Assembly: GCA_010909165.1 (NCBI GenBank)
Contig: MU008179.1
Location: forward strand, 62,001 to 126,000
DNA from: Anthoceros angustus
Taxonomy: Eukaryota; Streptophyta; Anthocerotopsida; Anthocerotales; Anthocerotaceae
Direction of reading: 5' to 3'
Length of the DNA stretch: 64,000 nt
Every line of letters begins with the position of its first letter. Position 1 is the first letter of the stretch. Made by a program: the position numbers and the translations under genes. This document shows positions 44,526-54,100 of the stretch, piece after piece. The notes beneath the pieces are model-generated. The model made no database searches. It was not told the origin of the DNA and was given only the letters and a program-made list of their open reading frames with translations.

Positions 44526-47030
44526 GTGAATGGAGAAGGTGACGGAGACTTTCTTAAACCGTGTTGCAACCAAATGTGCATGCAGAGGTTGACCAAGCAA
44601 GGCCTTCGAGAGCAACGATATAGGTTCCTCACAATGTGCGAGCAAGAGAGACATTTCTTCAAAGCCTCGTACATCGGGACCCGAGTCAAACTAACAAAGA
44701 AAGAGTTTTTACGCATGTTATGGGATCGGTTCCTCTGCTGCGTGAAGGCCTTAAGAGTATATTGTATGGGGCTACGATCGAGGAATCGAAAGGGAGGGTC
44801 ATGAGGAATGCCCGTGGGATAGTGTTCGAACCAACCCAATTCATAAGTCCCGTCATGCACTTGGTGCTCTAGCGTGGATGGATAATGCTTTTACATTCAT
44901 GGTGAAAGACTTCGACGTGCAGTGTATAACGACACCCTACAAAGCGGAGATATGGTCATTGTACAACGGCGTGTCAAAAGCGCTCGTTTGAGTCGCGTGG
45001 TTTTGAAGTTATGGAAATCTAACTGTGAAGATTCCCAAATCCAACAGTTCTCGACACGCTCAATATGTGGTTAAAGACCACCATTCGAATACAACTCGGA
45101 AGGTTGATCAAGGTAGATATCACTCTACCACTAGTACAACCCATCTGGTGGGAGGAGTTTTTCGAGTTCATCCCATAGTTCGCGAATGAGCGGTGGTATG
45201 CGGATGGTTGGCTGACGGTGGCGCCGGCCGCACCCTCGGATGACCGTTGCGGTTGCTGAGTACCATGTTTGAAACTCGCAGTCCTTGTTCATGGATGGCC
45301 CCGGTTGTAGGTTTGATTGGTCGAGTTTGTGGGGCCCCCCCGGCCTGCCGGCGCCCCATCCACCTTCAAACTCGCCAACCATAATATATGACCTAGAAGG
45401 TGGACGTTTTGTAGATTTTAGATTGGGGAAGATGGTAAATGTATGTGTGAAGAGGTGATAGTCCACGACATCGGTTTGTTGTATGCAATGGGTTTCATGG
45501 ATTCATCTTCGCTTGTGGTGTGGAAGAAGCGTGTTTGTATGTGTGAAATTGGGAGCGTGAAAACTTGGAAGGATGTGACACTTGGAGCGTGTTTGGCGTG
45601 GCGAAAAAATGTCGGCGTTAGAGGCACGTCTGCTGCGAGGAGCGGGAAAAATGGCAAAACACCGTGAAAAGAGTTCTGAGGAACCGGATAAGTACATGCT
45701 CCTCGCTATAGGCGGAATGGACAAGAAGACCGAGATTCCACACTTTCTGCGTTGGCCAAAGAATCTTGATGAGGATGCCGTGTATCTGCGTAGTGGGTTG
45801 CATGATCCACAATTATACGTCTGTGCAAGAGTGTTTTTACTATGCCAATTTGAGGAACGATCGAATCGACAATCGTGATTATTCAAGATGTTATTCTTAA
45901 TTATAAAGGAGTGCTACCCAAAGTGCTCTATTTGCAGCTTGACAACACTTGCCGGAAAACAAGAACCAGCTGTTGTTTGTATTTGAACATGCTAGTTGAT
46001 ATGGGAACTTTTCAAGGTGAAGGTTGGGTTCCTCCTTGTTGGGCACACTCACGACCAAATCGACCAAATGTTCTCTTGCTTTTCCAAAAGCTTGAAGCAC
46101 AAGGAGGCACACACTCTTCCGCGTTGGCCGACATCTTGGTTCATGCATACACGCCTACCGGAGATCAAAGTTTTGCGGAGGTCCGGACTTGGGTCATATG
46201 TATGGCCGATTAGACAAGGCGATGGTCGCGAGCATATTCATCGGTGAGAAAATTGAACAACTTATCTTTCCAGCGCAGTTTAAAATCACGGAGAAGACAA
46301 ACCCTGGTAGGTGGTAGCGATGAGAGCAAGCAATATTCGACATCGATGTATTGGGAAACCGAAGCCGGGTTGGAGTTTTGAAATTTGTCCCTCAACGACA
46401 TACGTTGTGTCGGCCCTCGTCGAGACAAGAAAGGACGTCGGGGTTATCTCCGAAGGAAGTTTGAGGCGGAGTCAGCCGGGCTGCGGCCATATGTGAGACG
46501 AGAATATGGATGGTGGGAAGCATTACAGGTGGACCAAGAAGAAATCGCAATAATCGTGGAGAACAACATTGGGCTCGCACTAGAAGTGGAAATGGTTCTC
46601 TCGGGAATCGGAAGAAAGCAGCGCCACTCCAAGTTCCCGATGAAGCTATCCTAGAGGAGGCGTTAAGAGAACTCCCCAACGGATATGTACTTGGGGCCTT
46701 ACCGAGTTGGGAAGGCGCAGCAGGAAATGGCACGCTTGCATGGAGATGTAAAAGACATAAAGGAAGGGATGTTCATCGCAGATTTTGTACCGATACGCAT
46801 AATCGCCTTTCGGATTGGGAAAGTTAATCGTGAGGTTGGATGTGGAAGAGCCTCATTTCCGTTCACTGCACAGATCGAGCACAGATGCATATGAAGGCGA
46901 CGTGGAAGAATATGTGATTCCAGACCCATCCACTGAGACAGCTGGGATTGGAAGGAAAAAGGGTGGGAAGGCAAATTTCCCGAAGAATGTTCAAGAAGTC
47001 TTCATCAATAAAACTGTCATCTTGTATTAG
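44526..47030 (+). pseudogene. DUF7869-like transposon protein, frameshifted
   Basis: Conserved blocks appear in the family's order in shifting plus frames. They are a Cys-rich start (CCNQMCMQRLTKQGLREQRY, ~44.56 kb); LKSILYGATIEESKGRV (~44.75 kb); AWMDNAFTFMVKDF and VKIPKSNS (~44.9-45.05 kb); LAIGGMDKKTEIPHFLRWPK (~45.7 kb); LPKVLYLQLDNTCR (~45.91-45.95 kb); VKVGFLLVGHTHDQIDQMFS (~46.02-46.08 kb); and a C-terminal module (GDVKDIKEGMFIADFV, RIGKVNREV), ending FINKTVILY with a stop near 47028. The LDN...ENKN and GHTHDxIDQ motifs mark the core of DUF7869-type proteins, thought to be DDE-like and transposon-derived. At least five frameshifts make it a pseudogene. The name DUF7869 is from memory and should be checked by profile search. 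Confidence 0.72.
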
Positions 47031-47060
47031 GGTCTATGCACGCTTAGGTGCATCACTTCC
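46735..47060 (+). repeat. 3' end of the DUF7869-like gene, original copy of a duplication
   Basis: GCATGGAGATGTAAAAGACA and the following sequence through CATCTTGTATTAGGGTCTAT recur at 49109-49400, offset about 2.37 kb. The next block (47.06-47.9 kb, with GATGGTGGTGTTGGAGAATG) recurs near 49.65 kb in the same order. This is therefore a large tandem duplication covering the gene end plus its downstream sequence. Confidence 0.85.
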
Positions 47061-48490
47061 ATCCAATATTGGGAGTGATAACTTGCTTAGTACATGGTGG
47101 TAAAAACGGGGTTTTTTTTTAATCCGTTTCACATAGGCCTTCAAATATTTCGGTTTCGGGTGTAGCTGTGGTCCGTGGGTTTAGTTGTGGCTTACGCGCT
47201 TGCTTTTGTGGAAGTGGAGCGCGAGATAAAGGTGAGGTTGCCTGTGTTTGTGTGTGGGGTTTGGTCCGAAGTAGATGGGGGAATGCACGTGTGAGAATGG
47301 GGAAGTTGATGGTGGTGTTGGAGAATGGCGGGGTTCGTAGTGATGTGGGGAGTGTGGTTTTGCGGGCAGGTGGGAGGCATGCTATGGCTATGTGGGAGGC
47401 GGTGATGGGAGGAGGTAGGAGGGTTTAGGTGGGAGGAGGTGGGGAGGATGAAGGTGTGGAGGAGGTGGGATGGCGCCGTGGGAGGCGGTGGAGGTGTTGG
47501 AAGACGGGCGGCGGCTTAGGGTTGACTCACTACATGTGATGTGGACATGTCCTTGCGGACTTTGGCTCAGAATGGATCTGGACCGCCGAGGTGGAGCGAT
47601 TCCTGCCTCGCTGCCGAGTCCGCCCCTCGCAGCCCTCGTGGCTCCCATCTTTTCCGCCGCAATGGCAGTGGCTCGCGACAACAAGGGCCGCAGGGTGACA
47701 TGGCCAGCGGCTGCTCACACCTTCCAAAGATCCATTGCTCAAACGTCTGAACATACGCCGCCTCTGTGGTGAATTGGGAGGAGCCATAGTGGCGCCCGGT
47801 GTGGGAGGCGGTGGAGGTGTTGGAAAGGCAGCGGCGGCTTAGGGTTGACCTCGCTCACGGGACGAGGACATGTCCCTTGCGGACTTTGGCCGCTTTGTAT
47901 GGATCTGGCCGAGGTGGAGCAGGCTTCCTTTGCCTCAGCGTCGAGTCCCGGCCCCTCGCAGCCCTCGTGCTCTGTCCCATCTTTTCCCTTGTGTGGTGGC
48001 TGCGACAATGGCCGTGTGTGACGGCGGCAGTAGCGGCGTTCGCCACCTTCCGGCATCCGCTCGTCTGAACATCTGATTATCCTCTTCTTGAATTGGGAGG
48101 AGCCATAGTGGCGGTCCGTGGCGTAGAGCAAGTCTGGGTTTTGGCTTTTGTTGGGGAGTGACCACCATGTATGTGGTGGAAGTGGACTGGCCGATCGGGT
48201 TGATTGGACTTTTTCTTTTGCATTGCCAACTTGTATGGATCCTCACTCTCTCGCCTGATGGACTCATGAGGGCATGAAGGCTCGCCTTCCTGTTGTGCCT
48301 CCCTAACTCCACGAGGACTCACTTTGGCGTAGAGGCTCCCAGGCTCGGTACAGTCTTGGCGTGAAGATCGCAAGTGGATTGACGAGAGCTGAAATGGGTC
48401 CCCTCTCGAGGGAGCCATGATCATGGCGGAGGTGCAGGTTTTGGCCCCTGGGGAGTGGTAAGATTTACCGTGCTGGGCGCCGAATGATGT
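47061..48490. repeat. GGTG-rich spacer with internally repeated ~310-bp unit
   Basis: GGAGGCGGTGGAGGTGTTGG begins related units near 47.48, 47.81 and 49.84 kb. Each is followed by TTAGGGTTGAC or GAGGTTGAC, a CTTGCGGACTTTGG block and CCCCTCGCAGCC. The units differ by indels. No protein family is recognised on either strand, and the proline-rich minus frames are composition-driven. Confidence 0.75.
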
Positions 48491-48494
48491 GGGA

Positions 48495-49015
48495 GCCGTG
48501 TGTGACGGCAGTGACGTTCGCCACCTTCCGACATCCAGTTCAGCGTCATCAGTGAACATCTGATTCGCCCCTCTTCTTGAATTAGGGAGCCATAGTGGCG
48601 GTCCAGTGGCGTGAAACGAGTCTGGGTTTTGGCTTTTGTTGAGTGGCCAGGCCTCACGGATGTGGTGGAAGTGGACTCGTCTTGATCGGGTTGATTGGAC
48701 TTTTTTTGCGGCTTGCCAACATGGATCCGTCTCTACGCCCGATGGACTCATGAGGGCACGAAGGTTCCTTCGCCTTCACGTGTTGTGCTCTCTAACTCCA
48801 CGAGGACTCACTTTGGCGTAGAGGCTCCCAGGCTCGGTACAGTCTTGGCGTGAAGATCGGTCACGAGGATTGGCGAGAAGCAAATGGGTCCCTCTTACGG
48901 AGGTCGGCCCTCTGAGATCATGGGCGGTGAGGTGCACGGCCTTATCGGTCCCTCGGGGAGTGGCAAAGCAGTCTGGTGGAGCCGGATGTGGGAGCCGCTG
49001 CCATGTTTTCGATGG
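48495..49015. repeat. 521-bp direct repeat, copy 1
   Basis: It appears identical, as far as I can read, to 50051-50571 (offset 1556). Identical 60- and 78-codon frames in both copies confirm that no indels separate them. It contains the first ABC-transporter fragment. The identity contrasts with the indel-rich copies elsewhere and implies a recent event. Confidence 0.93.
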
Positions 49016-49030
49016 CTTGACGCCACACAA
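48880..49030 (+). pseudogene. ABC-transporter ATPase fragment, copy 1
   Basis: The plus strand reads EIMGGEVHGLIGPSGSGK with Walker A at 48947-48967, followed after a small loss by SRMWEPLP. Here the match stops at about 49015 and is joined to the duplicated 3' end of the DUF7869-like gene. See copy 2 for the longer version. It lacks Q-loop, signature and Walker B, so it is not functional. Confidence 0.7.
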
Positions 49031-49089
49031 TTGGATGTGATCCGCTGGGACGGGGTGGCATGTTGTTCCGACCGCCTGCTTGATGGTGC

Positions 49090-49400
49090 GAAGGCGGCGA
49101 AATGCACGTTGCATGGAGATGTAAAAGACATAAAGGAAGGGATGTTCATCGCGTACCTTGTACCGGATCGCATAATCGGCCTTTGGATTGGGAAAGTTAA
49201 TCGGTGAGGTTGGATGTGGAAGAGCCTCATTTCACAGTTCAATGCATGACACCACAGATGCATATGAGCGGATATTGGAAGAATATGATTCGGACCCATC
49301 CGAGGCAATTTGGGATTGGAAGGAAAAGGGTGGGAAGGCAAATTTCGAAGAATGTTCAAGAAGTCTTCATCAATAAAAGCGTCATCTTGTATTAGGGTCT
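49090..49400 (+). pseudogene. Duplicated 3' end of the DUF7869-like gene
   Basis: It encodes GDVKDIKEGMFIAYLVPDRI and IGLWIGKVNREVG, then a frameshifted tail ending KNVQEVFINKSVILY at about 49395. It is closer to the expected WIGKV form of the family than the upstream copy (RIGKV). It starts abruptly at the junction with the ABC fragment. Confidence 0.75.
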
Positions 49401-50050
49401 ATGCACGCTTGGGTGCATCACTTCCATCAATATTAGGATGATAACTTGCATAGTATGGTAATTAGTAAGGGTTTTGTCCGTTTCATAGGCCTTCAAATAT
49501 CTTGGTTTGGTGTAATGGTCCGTGGGTTTAGTTGTGGCTTCTGGCCTTTTTTTGTGGAAGTGGGCCTTGAGATAAAATGAGTTACTGTGTTTGTGTGTAG
49601 GGTTTGGTCCGAAGTAGATGGGGAATGCACGTGTGAGAATGGGGAAGTTGATGGTGGTGTTGGAGAATGGCGGGGTTCGTAGTGATGTGGGAGGCGAGCG
49701 GGGTTTTGCGGCGGTGTGGGAGGCATGCTTTGCGGCGATGTGGGAAGGCGGTGATGTGGGAGGAGGTAGGAGGGTTTAGGGTGGGAGGAGGTGGGGAGGA
49801 TGAAGGTGTGGGAGGAGGTGGGATGGCGCCCGGTGTGGGAGGCGGTGGAGGTGTTGGAAAAGGCGGCGGCTTGAGGTTGACCTCGCTCACGGGGCAGGAC
49901 ATGTCCCTTGCGGACTTTGGCCCTTTGTATTCTGGGTGGCCGAGGTGGGCAGGCGGGCTTCCTTTGCCTCATGGCGTCAGTCCAGCCCCTCGCAGCCTCG
50001 TGCTCTGTCCCATCTTTTCCCTTGGCAGTGGTGGCACTGCGACAGTAGCG
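49401..50050. repeat. Second copy of the GGTG-rich spacer
   Basis: It repeats 47.06-47.9 kb in the same order (gene end, then spacer). The blocks GTGTGTAGGGTTTGGTCCGA, AGTGATGTGGG and GCGGTGATGTGGGAGGAGG are shared with small indels. No gene is seen. Confidence 0.75.
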
Positions 50051-50571
50051 GCCGTGTGTGACGGCAGTGACGTTCGCCACCTTCCGACATCCAGTTCAGC
50101 GTCATCAGTGAACATCTGATTCGCCCCTCTTCTTGAATTAGGGAGCCATAGTGGCGGTCCAGTGGCGTGAAACGAGTCTGGGTTTTGGCTTTTGTTGAGT
50201 GGCCAGGCCTCACGGATGTGGTGGAAGTGGACTCGTCTTGATCGGGTTGATTGGACTTTTTTTGCGGCTTGCCAACATGGATCCGTCTCTACGCCCGATG
50301 GACTCATGAGGGCACGAAGGTTCCTTCGCCTTCACGTGTTGTGCTCTCTAACTCCACGAGGACTCACTTTGGCGTAGAGGCTCCCAGGCTCGGTACAGTC
50401 TTGGCGTGAAGATCGGTCACGAGGATTGGCGAGAAGCAAATGGGTCCCTCTTACGGAGGTCGGCCCTCTGAGATCATGGGCGGTGAGGTGCACGGCCTTA
50501 TCGGTCCCTCGGGGAGTGGCAAAGCAGTCTGGTGGAGCCGGATGTGGGAGCCGCTGCCATGTTTTCGATGG
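50051..50571. repeat. 521-bp direct repeat, copy 2
   Basis: Partner of 48495-49015. Here the sequence continues into more of the ABC-transporter fragment, so this copy is probably closer to the source, with copy 1 derived from it by tandem duplication. Confidence 0.93.
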
Positions 50572-50700
50572 AAGCAGCGTCACACAATTGGATGTGATCC
50601 GATTGCGTCGGCAGGTGGGCATGTTGTTCAAAAGCGACTGCTGTTTGATGGTCTGGCACGGCAAGCACCTTTGAGTTACGCTGCTGTTCACGACTTGATT
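50436..50700 (+). pseudogene. ABC-transporter ATPase fragment (ABCI17/STAR1-like), copy 2
   Basis: In one plus frame: GGEVHGLIGPSGSGK (Walker A 50503-50523) then RMWEPLP. After a frameshift in the neighbouring frame: FDGSSVTQLDVIRLRRQVGM followed by LF and K, then LLFDG in the first frame. The order of Walker A, about 20 residues with WEP, then DGxxVTxLDVxxLRRxVGMLFQ and LFxGTV is that of the soluble-type ABC ATPases of plants such as ABCI17/STAR1. The 15 or so bases after GSGK that would encode STLLR are missing. No signature or Walker B follows, so only the first third of the domain is present. It lies within transposon-derived sequence, which suggests capture of a host gene fragment. Confidence 0.68.
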
Positions 50701-51057
50701 TGTTCCAACAACCATCACCGAGATGACATGCTAACGCGGGGATGGACAACATCAGACGCCCAGCTTTGAGAGGCCTCCATTGTCATTGCTTGCATGTATG
50801 AAACAAACGGCTTGTGCACTGACACCGCCACCATTGATTTCTGCACATGGTGATGGTAACGTGATGCGCATGATTGGGCTAATCATGTCCTGCTTTGGTT
50901 TTGTGTTGTAGAGTGAAGGCCACAGAATCATGGAGTGGAGGCCTTTGGGACGATGCTGCTTGGGACGATGCAGCGTTTGGGACGATGCTGTGGTGGCTCT
51001 CTTGTGTGAATTGGGAGGAGCCAGAGTGGCAATATGGAAGTTGGGTGTGCTGGGGTT
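50701..51057. other. Unassigned sequence after the ABC fragment
   Basis: It may include decayed remains of the captured gene or its introns. No further ABC motif was found. Three GGGACGATGC repeats lie at about 50948-50990. Confidence 0.4.
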
Positions 51058-51180
51058 TGAGGTGTGTTGGAGGTGTGCTGGGGTTGGAGGTGTGCCGGAG
51101 TTGGAGGTGTGCCGGAGTTTGTGTGCCAATGGTGGAGGTGTGCAGGAGTCTGAGGTGTGCTGGAGTGTGAGTTGCTGGAG
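51058..51180. repeat. ~18-bp minisatellite (GGAGGTGTGCYGGAGTTG)n
   Basis: About seven degenerate units of GAGGTGTGCTGGRGTT lie head to tail. On the minus strand they read as HTSN/HTPAHLQ peptides, a composition effect. Confidence 0.88.
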
Positions 51181-54100
51181 TCATGGTCCTCCTTGTGGTG
51201 GATCGGGTTGAGACCGCCGATGTGGTGGCTTTATCGAGATGGACTCACACAGCCCGGGATGGACCTCTTTATTGGAGAGAAAGAAGTGACAGCTGAAGGG
51301 ATGTTGGTGGTTGCTGGAGAGAAGGGAGGAAAGATGGAAGGATGTTTTCTCGTTATGGTTGTTTTCGCCATGGATTTGATCCAATCCATCCGGTAGCTCG
51401 CGCTTAACTCGCTTTTCGCTGCAGCAGTTGGCGCAGTTAACAATATGGTTGACTTTGAAGAGGAGCTTGAGTTTGTTTCGAGGAAGGCGCTAAGAAGCCG
51501 GAGGTGCGTGAAAGGACCGAACATGTCAAGAAGTTGCAAGGAAAGCCTCGAATGTCTGGACCGAAAGAAGAAGATGGCACACCGGGCCGGGTTTCAACGT
51601 TAGGGACATTTCATACAATCGATATTCGAAAGATCTTATTGGGGTGACGAGTTCATCGTTAGGTGTTTGGGCCGATAGCGGGAAGAATGAAGGATTCAAG
51701 TGGTCTCAAACGTGTTGCAAGTTGCAAGGTGATTTCAGCGAGTGGGAAAGCATTGATGATTTGTGTTATGTGTGTAAAGCGCCCTCGAGGGAAGAAGTTC
51801 ATTCCTCGGAAGATGGCACTTGGAGTGCGTGGAGAAGTTGAAAGGTGTTTCCATTGATGGTTCACTTATGACAAGACAACGAAGGCACTTCAAGGGGTGT
51901 GGTTCAAGAGCGTAAAAAAAAAAGAAGATGCGTGCGAGGATGTTGTGGAGGACAACTAAGTTGAGGTACATATGTTTGTGGATGGCGGCGCGTAAGGGAC
52001 CTTCCGCGAGGAGAGTATTAGCCGGACACGCCTCATGCTCGAGAGTCCAAGGTGCTAGCCTCTTCAGAGAGTGATTCAGCAAATGAAGCCCATCCGGGAG
52101 GAAGAGCTTGAAACAAAGCAGCCATGGTGGAAACCACGCGACCAAAGATCCGTGGAGTCAACTTCTCATGATGAGGTTGCACTAATTCATACACGGATGA
52201 TAAATGTGGGGTGTGTGGCTCGAGAGCAAGTCTAGGACTTGGCCTATGTTTAGACGTCTGGCACCTTCCGGAAGGTTCTCTAGAGGATCTTGTAGTTGTT
52301 ACAGAAAGGTGTGAAGCATAAAGAGAAAGTTCTCTTGAGGTCTGTGAGGAAGTTGATGTCAAAAAGGGTTGGGCGAACTGGCCTTGAGAAGTATATGAGA
52401 GTCAACAACTCAAGAAGTGAAGACAACCAAGATTAGTTCTTTGGAGAAAAGGGAGGAGAGCTTGGTGTCTCGAATCTTGCCACTGGCGCAGGACGCTAAG
52501 GAGTCTGTGGAGATATGGAGAAAAGGGGTGGCAGCATGAGCAAGACATAGCGGCACACCGTGAACTATCTTCCTTGATGAGGCGACCAACAGGGCCTCTT
52601 TGGCCACCAGCTTGGATTGAAGCCCCGCTTGACTGTAGAGGTCCTCGGGAGTTGAAGCTGAATGCTTGTCCCTTATGTACCAGGTATGTTGCGTGATGAA
52701 GTTTGGCTGTCACCTCTTTCTTATCAATGGTCTGAATCCTAATTTTGGATAAATGCATAGTACACCATGTATACAGAATGTGCCGCAGTACGCATCGTGC
52801 TCGCAGACATTGCTTTGTTGTGCTACCTTTTTATGGTGTCGCATCGTGGTGGTCATGTGGATGGTGGTGATGGACCGAGTCGTGGTTCTATGATAGTGCC
52901 TGCTCAAGTGGATGGTGCTGCCAGGGCCACTAGCCGCCGTGGTTCGTGATAGTGCAGGTGCTCCAAGTGGATGGTGCTCAAGTGAGGTGGTAGTTATGGT
53001 GTCGATTATGGTGCTTTGGAGCACCTTCCACGTGATAGTGATAATTATGGAGCTGACCGGTTATGGTGTTGACCACCTTCCACCGCACCGCGGGAGTGCG
53101 TCATGGTGCCGCTTTGTAGTGGTCTAGGTTGAAGTGGATGCTTAATCAAGTGCATGTGGGTGAAGTAGAAGCGACCACTTGAAGTGGCCTTGTGTGTGGT
53201 ATGGGGCACATAACTTTTCATTCCTTCCTTGTGGACACTCCTACCACGACTTTTGCCTCTACCAAGATTTGAGGGAGAGCGCTCGTGCTTGCTCTTGTGG
53301 CTTAGAGGTTCCCGCACATGGTTGATGGCAAAGGTTGGGCTTCTAGTGCTACGTGTGTCATCTAACATGGTGAAGACCGGAAGCAGCTTGGAGGAGGTGC
53401 TGAATTTTATGACACTATTGTAGTTTTAGGCGGACTAGGAAGTCGGTGAGAGTGCGGTTCTTTGATGTTGCCAACACATCGCACGCAGGCATCACCAAAG
53501 GATGTTCTTCCCTACGGTTTTCGCCATTTCGGCGGCTCGACACACCAGGAACAGGGACACCGGGTGCACGCCAAGATCTCGGATTGCGATTCAGTTGAGC
53601 AGCCCGCCTCAGAAAAGTGGTGGCCAATTTGTGGCCTGGGGGAAATCGACTGACCATGTGTCCAATTAATCAAGAAGTAGTGATGGTGGAGCAGACTCCA
53701 TCTGATCAGATGATGTATGTGGGCAACCAAGAAAGGGCCACAGTGGGGGAGACTACGGCAACGCAGTTGCCGGTGAGCCCAGAGGTATTGGCTATTGGCG
53801 AGAAGGCGGTGGTGGATATGATGGCCGTTTTAGGAGGTATACACCATATGGAGAATCGCAATGATGGAGCATCGTGGAACATGTGGGTGATCAGAAGGCG
53901 CCAAAGATCCGGGTTGTGCCAAGGAGGAACAACCAGCCTCGAGCCCAAAGAATCCAAACTGGTGGTTGCACTTGAGGGGCCACATGAGCTATCCAAACCG
54001 GGTGGTTGCACTTGAGGGGGTCACATGAGTCGTCACAACCTCTCGGACCTAGCCGGTGTCCCGTGCACCATCACAATCTCAATGTAAATCGGGGACATAA

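Noticed and set aside
53961-54020. Short GGTGGTTGCACTTGAGGGG duplication as target-site or att-like repeats
   Set aside because: The copies are only about 40 bp apart and consistent with simple local slippage.
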